Positions 10,861 to 22,613 of a stretch of 64,000 bases of DNA are shown here, in pieces. Source of the stretch: Paraspadella gotoi (taxonomy: Eukaryota > Chaetognatha); assembly GCA_051294375.1 (NCBI GenBank), contig CM119263.1:27757951-27821950 (forward strand), given 5' to 3'. Below the pieces are notes generated by a model. It saw nothing but the letters and a program-made list of their open reading frames with translations. It did not search any database and was not told the DNA's origin. The position numbers were made by a program, and so were the translations under genes. The first letter of the stretch is position 1. Every line of letters starts with the position of its first letter.

Positions 10861-11792
10861 AAACATATGTATAGTTTTAAAAGCAAATTTTAACTTTTGA
10901 ACCAAGGAGAAAATGTGTTACTTTGCATTATTTCTTCAGAAACGAATGCATAGACCTTTGAATAAAAATAAAAAAAGGCCCAAAACTTTAAAATTAAATG
11001 TTTCAACGAGTTTTAAAAATAAAATTTACGAGTGAACTGTCGCCATTGAACCGAAACTGAAACTGAAGCGGAAGAGAAAGTGAGTTATGGGCGAGCGACG
11101 GAGTCGGGGTGAGCAGTTCGGGGTGAGGTGAACCAAGATGTCAGGGTGAGGTTGCGCAGAAGTCGAGGTGGGATTTTTACTTGTTGGTCGTCGATTCTCG
11201 CTTAAAAGTTCTCGAATTTATGGTTTCGGTTTATGGGACAATGGTGGCATTATTTTTTGATGGGAGTGGCTGGCCTCGGAAGGGTTTATGATTTATTAGC
11301 GACGAAAAGAGGGCGAGGTATTTTGTGTTTAATTGAGAGTGAAAAGTAAGTTCGAGTGTGAAAAGTATGTTCTAGTCGGGTTGGAGACTTAATACGAATT
11401 AGAGATTAGTTCTTTTCGAATTGGTATCAATTTAAGTATTTTATTTATTTAACTTAACAAGAGGAAATAGTGAGTCTATTTTTTCGGAAGGTGAGTTTGG
11501 AAAGTTAAGTTGCGAAGCGTTGAAAACGCCCTACTTGAGTCGCAGCCGTTATATTCCTCACTTGCGAAAAACGAGGTTACGACAAAAACCACTTTCTCAT
11601 GATATAATACCGTCGTACATCTATGTATTAAAATAAGGAAACGACTTAGTTTATTGTTTGGAAGGACTTAACTGAATCGGTCTCATTTGATCTCATTCTT
11701 GTCCTTGCCTCTTTAGTTTCACTCCGTGACTACAAGTTGAATTAAAAAAAATAATTGTATCTTTTCCTTTCATTTCGTTGTTATATGAGATT

Positions 11793-11881
11793 TGGTTACA
11801 AAGTATTAGAGTTTTTATTTGTATTAAAGAACGATTTTGACGTTGTTCAAAACAAATAAAAACTCTTTTACTTTGTAACCA
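11793..11881. repeat. Short hairpin element
   Basis: GGTTACAAAGTATTAGAG and the following TTTTTATTTG are repeated in inverse orientation at the other end (CAAATAAAAA then CTCTTTTACTTTGTAACC), with a loop of about 30 bp. It is a small palindrome of MITE-like form. No target duplication is clear. Confidence 0.65.
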
Positions 11882-12605
11882 ATAAAAAAAATTTTACTTT
11901 TAAACATTTATCCAAAAACATTAAAATTCACTTGATCTTTAAAAAAAAACAACAAAAAAAAAAACACAATATGTTGTAAAATTCTACGAATATCTAAAAA
12001 TTGAGACTCAATCTAAAATCCTTTAGCCTTTGCAAGGATCAAACAAAGGTTTGTTTGTGACAGGCGCTCGATTTGCCGACGACGTGATTTCAAGTCTTTT
12101 GTGGCCTAATCAGATTCGAGCAACGAGGGACGCCGGAGCACATCGGGTGACGGTAAAGGGAGCGCCGAAAAGGGCTAGACCACGAGTGACGCCGAGTGAT
12201 TCCGAGTGACGCCAGGCGATGACGGGTGACGTTGGTTGACGCCTTTTGACGCGGATAAAACAAGATGACGCCTAGTGCCATTGGCACAAGACCCTCTGAC
12301 AGCAATCCATAGCTAACGATATTTATTGCACAATGAACCAACTAAAAAACAAAAGGGTCGATGAAGGATTGTGCCAAAAAAGAAATTAACTTGATAACTC
12401 GTTGTACTGTCAGCTTACAAGGGTCTTGGCCAGTCGGACTCATGTGCCACAAGTTGTCATTTAATAACAACAAATGTCATTGAATCTTTTTACATTTTTC
12501 TTTATCCTATATTTAAATTTTTTATTATTTCATCTTATTTTTTTTTAATCAATCAATCAATCAGACCAGAGAACTAAGAAAATCTTTTTAAATTTTCCTT
12601 TCTTT

Positions 12606-12865
12606 TGTCACATTGAGGCGCGATTGTTCTCGTTTTCGAGCGTCACATCCAAGCATCACATTAAATTTGTCACTTCAAATTTGTCATGTTGAGGCGCTAT
12701 TGTTCTTGTTTTCGAGCGTCACTTCCAAGCATCACTTTAAATTTGTCAGTTCAAATTTGTCACGTTGAGGTAAGATTGTTCTCGTTTTCGAGCGTCACTT
12801 CCAAGCATCACTTCAAATTTGTCATGTTGAGGCGCTATTGTTCTCGTTTTCGAGCATATACACTT
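12606..12865 (+). repeat. Minisatellite, about 77 bp period
   Basis: About 3.4 copies of a unit containing TTGAGGCGCTATTGTTCTCG, then TTTTCGAGCGTCACTTCCAA and a GCATCACTT-AAATTTGTC section. Copies begin near 12613, 12689, 12765 and 12827. Confidence 0.85.
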
Positions 12866-14601
12866 TAAAGAATCACTTCAAATACACTATTAGTGTGATA
12901 ATTCTATTTAGCACCTTTTCTTAGTTCGATTTACATAAGCTTCGCCACTAAGTTTAACTTTAATCGCATTGTTTTAAACCAATATATTTCTACAAAGAAG
13001 CCAAGCGGCCAAAAATGGGAGAATTTAACAATTTTTGTTGCTTTTGATACGGTTTTTAATTATTTTTATCTTTGGTGTCAGTTTTTTATTAAATATCTTT
13101 TTTTCCGCTTTTACTTTCCATTTTCCAATTTCATCTTTAATAACTTCTAATTTTTATTTTACTACTCTCTCTTTTTAAATAATTTTATTTTTAATTTGTT
13201 TTTGATCTATGGACTTAATTTTCATCCCCGCGTGGCTGTGAAAATTAATCTAATTAATCTAAAAAAATTAAAAACATCTGATATGTAAACCTCACCCACG
13301 TCTGATTGTCTTTCAGCTCTACTTCTGATCCTAATCCTTTTATATGAAGAACGAGTCTCCCGTCGCTTTTTCATTTCTCTTTTTTTCATGTTTACATCCG
13401 ATTTAGAAATAATAAATTTTTTTTACATCGTCTTCCTTATTCAATGTTTTTCATATCCGTTCGATTCCAACATCATTTCTGAATTTTATAATGACAGTTT
13501 TCTTTTCCTTTTTTTCCCACCTTTTTCTCTTTGCCTCCATCGCTTCGACCATCTGCACCCCAATTATCTCTTTCCCGATCGTAATTCTGCCCAATGTTAC
13601 CTTACCCTTTTAAGAAGCATCATTTTTAATAGCTTTAGTAAAAAACAAATAAATTAACCAACGGGTCGCCTTTTCTCAACCCCCCCTAAATTCCCACCTC
13701 ACCTCAACCTCACCCACAGCCCACCCCAGGGATTCCCCCCGTGAGCTTCTTAGAATGTCATTCGGGATTCTTCCTCTCCTCTTCCTCTCCTCCTCCTCTT
13801 CCTCTTCCTCTTCCTCTTCCTCTCCCTCCTCTTTTGAATGACGGTTCGGATTACGGCTCATTCCAGACCGGGAAAAGCAGGGAAGACAAAGAGGGCGACA
13901 GGGCAGGAAAGACAAGGAAGGGGGAACATGGCAGGGAAATAAAAATTTGATGAAAGAAAGGGAATGTCAAAAATGGGCAGGAAATTATGAAATAAAGATA
14001 AAAAGTAAAAAGAAAAAAATAATTACATATCGATAATATCTTGGTACCGGCACGGATGTAGAATTAAAAAGCATGGAAAGCTAAAAAAAATTTACCCCGA
14101 CTAGGCGAGCAAAGGAAGCAAGGTTGGCATGGAAAGAGATCCTTGTCTTGAGAGGCGCCGAGGGAAAACTTCCAGGTATCCACTTAAGTCGGCGAATGGG
14201 ATAAGACGAGATTTGAGATGTTGGAGGACGAAGAGAGAGAGAGAAAGACTTTGAATGTGGAGTGGATAACTGGATATTAAAGCGGAATAAAAAATATTAA
14301 AATCAAGTAGATCAAAATTCGATTTTTTTTTTTGAAATAAAAGAGACAATTTGACAATTAAGATGATAAATTTTTTTTTTTTACTATTAATATTTTTATC
14401 ATTATTACTATTATTATTTTTATCATAAAAAGATAAAACGATAAAAAGATAAAACGATAAAACAATAAAAGAAACAATTTGACATTCAAACGATAAATGA
14501 GCATTGAGCAAGACTAATTGCACTGATGGCACTAAAAATAAAAAGATAATTTTATGAAATTGAACAATTAAGGATCAATCGCGGACACTGCAAATTGGAA
14601 A

Positions 14602-14790
14602 AGCATTAAGTATACCAATGAAAATCACGAGTAAATATTATCATTATGGTTCCTAACATTTACACTAGGCCATTGGCAATTTTTTTTTTAAGTCATAGAC
14701 AGAAACTTGGCAAATGAAAATCACGAGTAAATACTATCATTATGGAACCTAACATTTAAACAAGGCCGTCTAATAGTAGATCATGAACAG
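14602..14790 (+). repeat. Direct duplication, about 97 bp apart
   Basis: AATGAAAATCACGAGTAAAT followed by ATTATCATTATGG and CCTAACATTTA occurs near 14618 and again near 14715. GATCATGAACAGGCTT follows at 14780. That word also occurs near 22418, again followed by an AACATTTTTAAA word, so the block belongs to a dispersed family. Confidence 0.65.
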
Positions 14791-14904
14791 GCTTGTAGCT
14801 GTGAACATTTTTAAATAAAAAAAAATATTTCTTATTTTTCAATTTGGCGTTTGTATAAATACCAAGTGCATCAATCGTGTTAGCATGAAAGTAAGGGGCA
14901 TGGG

Positions 14905-15250
14905 AGAGATAGATGTAAATACCAAACATTTACATGAATGCCAAGAGTATCTTTGACTTTGGTATTGGTCTAAATGACAAGGGTATCGGTGACGTTGGGG
15001 TAAATGTCATGGCATCAATGGCATTGGCAATAATGCTTTGGGCATCGCCTCGGTGAGGCTGATGTAAATGACATGGGTATCTATGGGGTCGACGTAAAAG
15101 CTAAAAGTATCCTTGACTTTGGCATAAATGTCAAGAATAACCGTGGCGTTGGCGTAAATGCCAAGGGCATCCGTGGCTTTGGCGTAAATGCCCAGAGTAT
15201 CCGTGGCGTTGGCTTAAATGCCAAAGGCAACGGTGACGTTGGCTCCGCGC
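14905..15250 (+). repeat. Minisatellite, 30 bp period
   Basis: About ten degenerate units of the form GGCGTAAATGCCAAGGGCAT plus CCGTGGCGTT. Because 30 is a multiple of three, one frame stays open over the best copies (from 15073) and gives a GVNAKGIRG-type decapeptide repeat. There is no support for translation beyond that. Confidence 0.85.
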
Positions 15251-15493
15251 AATTAGTCTACCCCGACGCCGCTCGTGCGAGAAGGCAAAAAAAAAATCGA
15301 CTTGGAGGGAAAAAGGAGAAATTTTTACGATCGAAATTTTTATTCACGGAGAGAAATTGGAAAGATAAAAGTTGGATAACGAAATAAAAGACTAATATAT
15401 AAAAATTTGTGAGGAGAAAAGAAAGGAGTTTTGGGAAGAGAGAAGCAACGAATATGAATATATGAATATGAATAATAGGGAAAAAGAAAAATA

Positions 15494-16101
15494 CAGTCAT
15501 GTGCAAAAAAATCGCGCCACTGTATTTCAGACTTTATTTAAATTTTTTTTAAAATTTAAAAGTGAATTAAAGTTTATTAAAAAAATATAAGTTTGGCATA
15601 AATTTTTTTACAATTCGGCCATCCGTTTAGGATCAGTAATTTTTAGTCGGATCTNNNNNNNNNNTAATTTTTTAAAATAAGGTACTCTACCTCAAAATTG
15701 AATGTGAAAAAAATCTGACAGATTTAAGACTAATTTTTTTTCTGATACTTTACATTCCTTTTAATAGATTAAAAATATAAAAAAATTATACCAGACATCT
15801 GGAGGGATAGCTAGATAACTGGATGCTTCAGATCCTTAAATAATAATCTTAAGGTTATTGAAACATATGATAAAAAATAGGTCCATAATTCTGATGCTTT
15901 TAAATAAAAGTTAATTTTCCCCGTTTGATTTTTAAAAACTCAAGTTTAAAAAATCATATCTCTTTAGCCACTTGTAATAAAATTTAGATAAATTAAATTT
16001 TTTTTTAAATTATTTTTCTTATATAATTTTTAAAAATATTTTTATAGAGTATCTGGAATTTAAAGTTATAAAGTGGCGAGTTTTTTTTTTGCACAGGAGT
16101 G
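15494..16101. mobile_element. Tc1/mariner-like non-autonomous element (MITE)
   Basis: The left end CAGTCATGTGCAAAAAAAT and the inverted right end CACTCCTGTGCAAAAAAAA match over about 34 bp, including a GCCACT word near base 28 on both sides. Each end is flanked by TA, the usual target of Tc1/mariner insertion. The 608 bp interior is AT-rich and has no transposase frame. A 10 N gap interrupts it. Confidence 0.75.
15655..15664. other. Assembly gap (10 N)
   Basis: Ten N inside the mariner-like element, so the internal length is uncertain. Confidence 0.95.
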
Positions 16102-16761
16102 TAGAAATTAAAATGGAAAAAGAAAATGATAAAAATAGAAGGATGAGGAAAAAAAATCCAAGGACGAGAGACTCGAGCCTTAATTTTCGAAATTGAATCG
16201 ATGATTTTAATTCTCATCTCGCGCGATCGTGAACCGTGAAAAGCGTGAAACGTCTCACGATCGTTCGACCGAATGACATCTCATAATTTTTTTTTTCGTC
16301 ACGTGAGGACGAGACGATCATTGAGCCGTGAGAGAGCGCGAGTGATCCGAAAACCGGTGAGTGACAACCCGTCGTCTATGAAAGATCGCCTTGGTTGCTT
16401 GGATTGCCAGCTCTGTGTTTATGATTTTTTCTTAAAGGACTTGTTGGTTCAAACAAAATAATCTTTTGAACATTTTTTAAAAAGAATGTCTGAGTACTTT
16501 TTATGCAAGCAATATTTTGTTGCATCTCAAAAACATTGACCTCATCAAATTCTATGCTTCATCTTCTGAACCATCTCCCACCATCTTCTGACAACTTGTG
16601 ACCATCTGTTTCAAGCTTCTTTGATTTGACCCTGATCCACGTAGAACGCGTCAGATCTGAAGACGTCTTCGTTGTTGTTGTTGTTGTTGTCGCGAATTTC
16701 TCTCTCAAAATCTGAGACAAAAAAAAAAATAAGGAATTACCGTATGGAAACGAAGGCCTTT

Positions 16762-16796
<35 letters not shown>

Positions 16797-16899
16797 TTTG
16801 TCATTTCAGATTGTGGTAATCTTCGTTTTTGTCATCGTAGTTGTGGTCATCGAGTTATCGCAAGCCGGCCGAAAGAGCATGACGCTTGCAGATGGCGCC

Positions 16900-17005
16900 G
16901 GGGTGACGTCGGATTGAGGCGCCGGCCGATGGCGCCGGGGTAACGCCGGATTTTGGCGCCGGCCGATGACGCCGGTTCGACGCCGGATTTTGGCGCCGGC
17001 CGGTT
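16900..17005 (+). repeat. GC-rich tandem repeat
   Basis: Three units of about 40 bp around GCGCCGGCCGATGGCGCCGG and a following GACGCCGGATTTTG. It lies directly after a GTC-tract segment. Confidence 0.75.
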
Positions 17006-17126
17006 TGGTTTTCCGCCTCATCCTCGACCTTTGATGAAGTCAAAGGTTATTTTTTTTTCTAACGCATCATTTTTTTTTTGAGAAAAGAAAAATCAATTTG
17101 CCGGTTCGGTTGTGACCTGATGGATT

Positions 17127-17290
17127 ATGGGAGAAGCGACAAGAGGCATCAGAAGCGGAAATAAGAAGAGAATCAGAAGCGGAGATGAGAAGAAAATCAG
17201 AAGCGGATATATGAGAATCAGAAGCGGAGATGAGAAGAGAATCAGAAGCGGATGGGAAAGGAATCTGAAGCGGTTGCGAAGCGGAGAGAT
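17127..17290 (+). repeat. Purine-rich minisatellite, about 18-21 bp period
   Basis: Repeats of GAGAAGAGAATCAGAAGCGG with length variants (ATCAGAAGCGGA core), about eight copies. One frame reads RIRSGDEK-type repeats, but only because of the period. Confidence 0.8.
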
Positions 17291-17404
17291 GGGAGACTTG
17301 AGCAAGTGAATTCGACTTTCGGAGATTTCGTTGTCCTTTTCGACTTGACGTCTTCGTCGTGGTCTTTATCGTCGTTTTTTTCGTCGTTTTCGTCGTCCTC
17401 GTCG

Positions 17405-17410
17405 TCATCG

Positions 17411-17481
<71 letters not shown>
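17405..17481 (+). repeat. (CAT)n tract
   Basis: An uninterrupted CAT/ATC trinucleotide tract of about 25 units. It follows a GTC-rich stretch and precedes a 17545-17700 array of CCATTCACCCTCTG-type words. Confidence 0.95.
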
Positions 17482-18797
17482 TTGTTTTCATAAGCTGTAC
17501 TACTAATCCATTTCTTTGCGCATCTCCCAGACAGCTAGTCACCATCTGCCAAGTTGTCCACAGCCACTCATCCTCTGCCATCTCTCCGATTGCCATTCAC
17601 CCTCTGCCATCTCTCCGACTGCCATTCACCCTCTGCCATTCACCCTCTGCCATTCACCCTCTGCCATTCACCCTCTGCCATCTCCCCGATTGCCATCTCC
17701 CACATCTCTCGTCTCCTTTTTTTCCCCTCCGACGAACGAGTTTTCCTCCCACGACGATAAACCCACGCGTCACCTTTGACCGTCGCCAATTCCGACGACG
17801 ACGCCGACCCTGCCGACGCTGCCGTCGCTGACGTCGACTCCTCTGCCGACACAGCCGACGCCCACTGCTCCTCCTCCGAGACCGTCGAGCGCTTACAACT
17901 CCGCCGCCCAGTCGATCAATGAGGCTTCGTTCGGTCACTCCAACTTTTACTTCTTTAACTCTATCAACATCTTCAACATCAACTTCTTCTATAACTCCAT
18001 ATCCATCCAAATCGGACGTCTGTTGTCGCGTCGTTCGTTCTGGTTAGTGAAAAATTCTGACCAACCGATTGGCGATCACCGAAATCCGAGGTGGATTTTT
18101 TATTCTCGTTAATTCGCCACCAACCGCAAAAACCACTTAAAGTCAAACGTCACCGATTTCTCCGACACCGTCACACTCATCATCATCATCATCATCGTCG
18201 TCGTCGTCGTCATCGTCGCAACCACCATCTTTATTACAACACACCGACCACCATCCTCCACCATCCTAGGCCAGGGTAAAAAAAAAAATTACTCGTTACG
18301 CCTTTTTTTTTTCGTCCGTAATATTTGTACTTATGCTGATCCCTCTAGCGGTGACTGGCTCACACCCACTGAATGTGCGGAGCGTGAATATGAATACGAT
18401 TGGTTTCTTTTTTGCAGATGGAAGAGCGATAGGATGGGAATTGAAATGCCGCTTTGAGGAGGGAAAAGATTTAGCTTTAAAAAAAATAGGAAGAGAGAGG
18501 GGGGAGAATTAATTAATACTCTTTAGAACTAATTATTCTTATTCAAATCATTACTTTTTAGAATTAATTTATAGTTGTTAGAATTAATTCATAATCTTTA
18601 AGAATAATACTCCGAAGAAATAATTAATACTCTTTAAAATGAATCAATACTCTTTAGCTTTCGAATTTAACGACGGAGAGAAATCTAAGGGTCGCGTGAA
18701 CTTATCTCGCCTTTGTGAACCCGTGAGACTCAGTTTGATTAAGAGGACTATTTTCAGTCTCTTTGTCTCAGTCTCTATCTCTCTTTCTCTGTTATCT

Positions 18798-18889
<92 letters not shown>

Positions 18890-20125
18890 CTGACGTCGTT
18901 AGAATTCATATCAATTTTCATTAGTTCCGTTTTCCCAGCTTCCGTTTTTCCAACGACCGCAGAACAAAAGCGAAATGTCGCTCGAATTAAAAATAAATTA
19001 ATATTCTTCGCGAATTTTAAAAAAAAATAATTTTTTCTCGCTTCTCTGTCACGTCTTGAATTTAATCGGAAAACTTCGCTCCAGGGGTGAATAGATTTTG
19101 ATTAGGAATCGGTTCTGAATAATGATCGATTAGTTTAATTATTCTATTTTTACAATATGAATAATTTTTTTCCAAAATATGAAAATTTTTTTTTTTCGGT
19201 CTGTTAATTTATTATATTTTTGCATTAATTTTTGCATTAATTATGTCCTGTTATCTTTATATAAAAATATTTTTTCTTACCATTCTCATTAGTTTTAATT
19301 CCTATCATCTTTTCTTAAAAAATGAAAATATCTACCCCTGCCTATCTCGTTTATTTTATTTCCTTTTATCTTTCCTAATCTTTATTTAAAAATACAATTA
19401 TCTACCACTGCCTTGCTCATTTCTTTCATTCCCATTATCGTAATTCAAAAACTCAGTTATCTACCCCTGCCTTGCTCATTTGTTTTATTTCCTTTTATCT
19501 TTATTCAAAATTCCGTCCGACGTCGCTAATCTCGTTTCCGCGCCTCGATTTCGTCTTTTTCTTCTTTTCCAGTTAAATCGTCACTTTATTTAATTTTCTC
19601 GTCACTTTATCAGCGAATCGGACGACGTTTTCGATAATCGGTTTTTTTCCTTTGGGAATTCCTTTCCACTTCAAGTTAAAACTTCAAGGAAGAAAGAGAA
19701 GAAATGAGAGAAATTTCAGTGAAATTCAATACAATACAATACAATACAATACAACCAGGAGAACCACGAAAACTGACCCCAAAGAAAAAGTTGTAGCATC
19801 TGAACTCTATATCCGATTTTAATGAACAAGCTTTTATAAAATTATAGAAAAAAAAACATGTTAGTTTTATGAGCACCCACTTTTTTTAGCTTTTCAATAA
19901 TTCCGCATCCCAAAAATCACGTTGTCGCAACTTACCAGTTTTTGTTGGGGGGTCAGTTTCGTTGGCTCTCCTGGAAAGTGGACAAACTTCCATCCTTACA
20001 TTATTATTATATTTTCTTTCTTCCTTCTTTTTAGTTGCGCCGCGAGTACTTGCGGAGCAACTCTATAAATCCCTTTTCGGTCGGTCTGTCGGTCCATCGG
20101 TATGTCTTTCGGTCGGTATGTCTGT

Positions 20126-20137
20126 CTCTCTTCCTTC

Positions 20138-20185
<48 letters not shown>

Positions 20186-20215
20186 TTCTTTCTTTTCTTT
20201 CTTTCTTTTCTTTCT
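20126..20215 (+). repeat. (TTTC)n tract
   Basis: Tetranucleotide TTTC repeats grading into CTTT/TTC-rich DNA up to about 20360. Confidence 0.9.
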
Positions 20216-20690
20216 TTCATTTTTTTTACCTCCTCCTCTTTTCTTCTTTTCATCCCAAACTGTCTTTTCCCAAAATTTCTTTCCTCCCTTCGTCCCTTCC
20301 TCCCCTCTTCTTCTTCTTCCTTCTTCTTCCTCCTCTACTTCTTTTTCCTCCTCTCCTTCTTTTTCCTCCCCGTCTCCTTCCAGCGCACGTGCTTGGCCGG
20401 TTTCTCGCGATTGCCGCGGCGGGACGCGAAAACCCGCGCGCTCCCTCGCTCCCCGCGCGTCTGCCATCTAGCGACGCGACCCGAGAACCGCGGGGGCGTG
20501 CCCGAAAAAAAAGGAGGGCTTTTGTTTGTTGTGAGTTTTTTTTTTGTTTTTGTTTACGTTTTTGTTTACCGCGTGGACATCGACGGATTTCGTTTTTTAC
20601 TTCGAAATCGACGAAGTTAAAGCCAAGCCGACTTTTCGCCGACATTTTTTAGTTTTTATTTTTATCGTCAAATTTCGCGTGAGTAAACCA

Positions 20691-20692
<2 letters not shown>

Positions 20693-20785
<93 letters not shown>
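20693..20785 (+). repeat. (AG)n tract
   Basis: Uninterrupted AG dinucleotides of about 46 units, typical of the window. Confidence 0.95.
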
Positions 20786-20787
<2 letters not shown>

Positions 20788-21178
20788 TAGAGAGAGTTGG
20801 ATTAAGTTAATTTACTCTAATGCGAAAAAGAAAAAAATCCCGAATTTTCGCTTTCATCGAAAAATAAGTGAACGGAAATGCATTAACGAAAACGCGTTAA
20901 AACAAACGTGTCTCCGAGAGAACATCAATCGCACAGCATTTGAACGGAACTACGTCAAAAATTGTCTACCATCAACGGAACCGCGTCACTTACCACAGAA
21001 AAAACTGCGTCAGTGAGTCACCACCAAAGAGCAAAATGTTTTATCGGCTTCATTTTTCACTCTTAGACTTTGCTGATGACGTAAGGCTTCTTTTCGCTTT
21101 ATTCTTTATGATTTCTTGTCGTTGTTGTTATTCTGCCCTGGTTGTTGTTATGCATTAAGCCGTTTATATCTTCGTCAA

Positions 21179-21222
<44 letters not shown>

Positions 21223-21726
21223 TTCGGCTTTTGTCAGTTAATCGAGTCGTGGTTCCTTTTAGGTCGATGAGGTTAAATTCGCGGCATTAATTTTGATTTT
21301 GCTCCGTCGTCTTTGTCGTTATCGTCGTCGTCTTCATCATCATTGCAAACATCTAATCGTCGTCGTAGTCGTCGTCGTCGTCGTCGTAAAAAAACTTCGA
21401 CAAAAATGAAATCTTTCTGCGGAATCCAAAAATTTAATTTCTAATATTTTCAACGATCAAAAGCAGGACGCTATCTATTGCACTTTTGAAATGCCATTTT
21501 TTTAAAATTAAAACGAAAAAATGAAAATAAAAAATAAAAATTCAACGGCCGTCTTACGCTTACGCAATACACGAAGCCGGGCGCCATTGTTTTCACTTCA
21601 GTGGCGCAAAAATAAGAAGAAAATCTAATTAAAACGAGAAACGAGAAAATAAAAACAAAAACAAGAAAAAACAGAAAAGAAGTCGACAAGAGAGTTTATG
21701 GGGTATGAGGGGGTAGAGAAGTCAGT

Positions 21727-21852
<126 letters not shown>

Positions 21853-22329
21853 TTGTTCAAACAGGACATAATAATATTCTAAATTAGCTTATAGGGATGT
21901 AGTTCTTCAGGAAGCGCCGCATCTAAAAGTACATAAAAAGAGAAATTTTTTTTCGCGACTTTAAAACTTAAAAGATGAAATCTTGAGGGAGAGAATTCGT
22001 TGGTGGGGAAAACTTCAAAAAGAATTCTTGTGAAGGAATTTGGGAAAATTTTTAAAGAAGAAAATAAATAAATGGTGGGATTTTGCAAGAGAGATTTAGA
22101 GTTACTTTTATCAAACCACGCATCTCAAATAAATATAGCACAACATTTGTGGCCAAACCATCGCCCGTCGAAGGGGTCAATTTCAGTAAAAAGTTTTTCT
22201 GGTGTAACCCCGAGATCACTTTGTATACCTTAAGAATAACCTTACCACAAGTAAATTTCCACAACCGATTGGAATCCCTGTCCTTGTCTTCCATTGCAAA
22301 CTTTGAAACTTGCAATTATAAAGTACACA

Positions 22330-22378
22330 ATCTATAACCAATCCATTCATTTAACAATTACATACGCTATCTTGCCCC
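22330..22378 (-). repeat. GGGCAAGATAGC dispersed repeat, copy 2 (inverted)
   Basis: Reverse complement reads GGGGCAAGATAGCGTATGTA followed by AATGAATGGATTGGTT. It matches the starts of the copies at 10795 and 35593 but in opposite orientation. Confidence 0.6.
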
Positions 22379-22523
22379 TGACTTTGGACAGTAGCAAAAA
22401 TTATAAAATCATGAGATCATGAACAGGCTTAACATTTTTAAAATTTTTAAAATTCTTTTTTAAAATTTTTTTTTTAAATTATTTTTCATTTTTCGGTTTT
22501 TGCAATAGCCCATATTCATGCAT

Positions 22524-22613
22524 TGTACTCGCCATAGAAAAAAGTTAAAATTCTAAAATTTTCCCTAGTTTTGAAAGCAGATTAAATTTTGTCATTTTCT
22601 ATGGTGAGTACTA
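22524..22613. repeat. Short palindromic element
   Basis: GTACTCGCCATAGAAAA and TTTTCTATGGTGAGTAC face each other about 55 bp apart. The interior is AT-rich. It resembles a tiny foldback element. Confidence 0.6.

Larger units (their letters stand above)
9435..14600. other. Gene-poor stretch with simple repeats
   Basis: I find no convincing exon. Contents: an AG tract (9707-9803), GTC-rich tracts (9899-9930 and 10310-10390), a SINE-like piece (10105-10185), a copy of the GGGCAAGATAGC repeat (10795-10860), a hairpin (11793-11881), a run of GTGACGCC-type words (12175-12260), a minisatellite (12606-12865) and a TCC/TCT-rich tract (13770-13830). Confidence 0.6.

Noticed and set aside
17778-18110. 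Thr/Pro-rich then Asn/Phe-rich open frame of about 110 codons
   Set aside because: It has no ATG, starts directly after a stop, derives partly from GAC/GCC repeats, and shows no splice sites or family motif.
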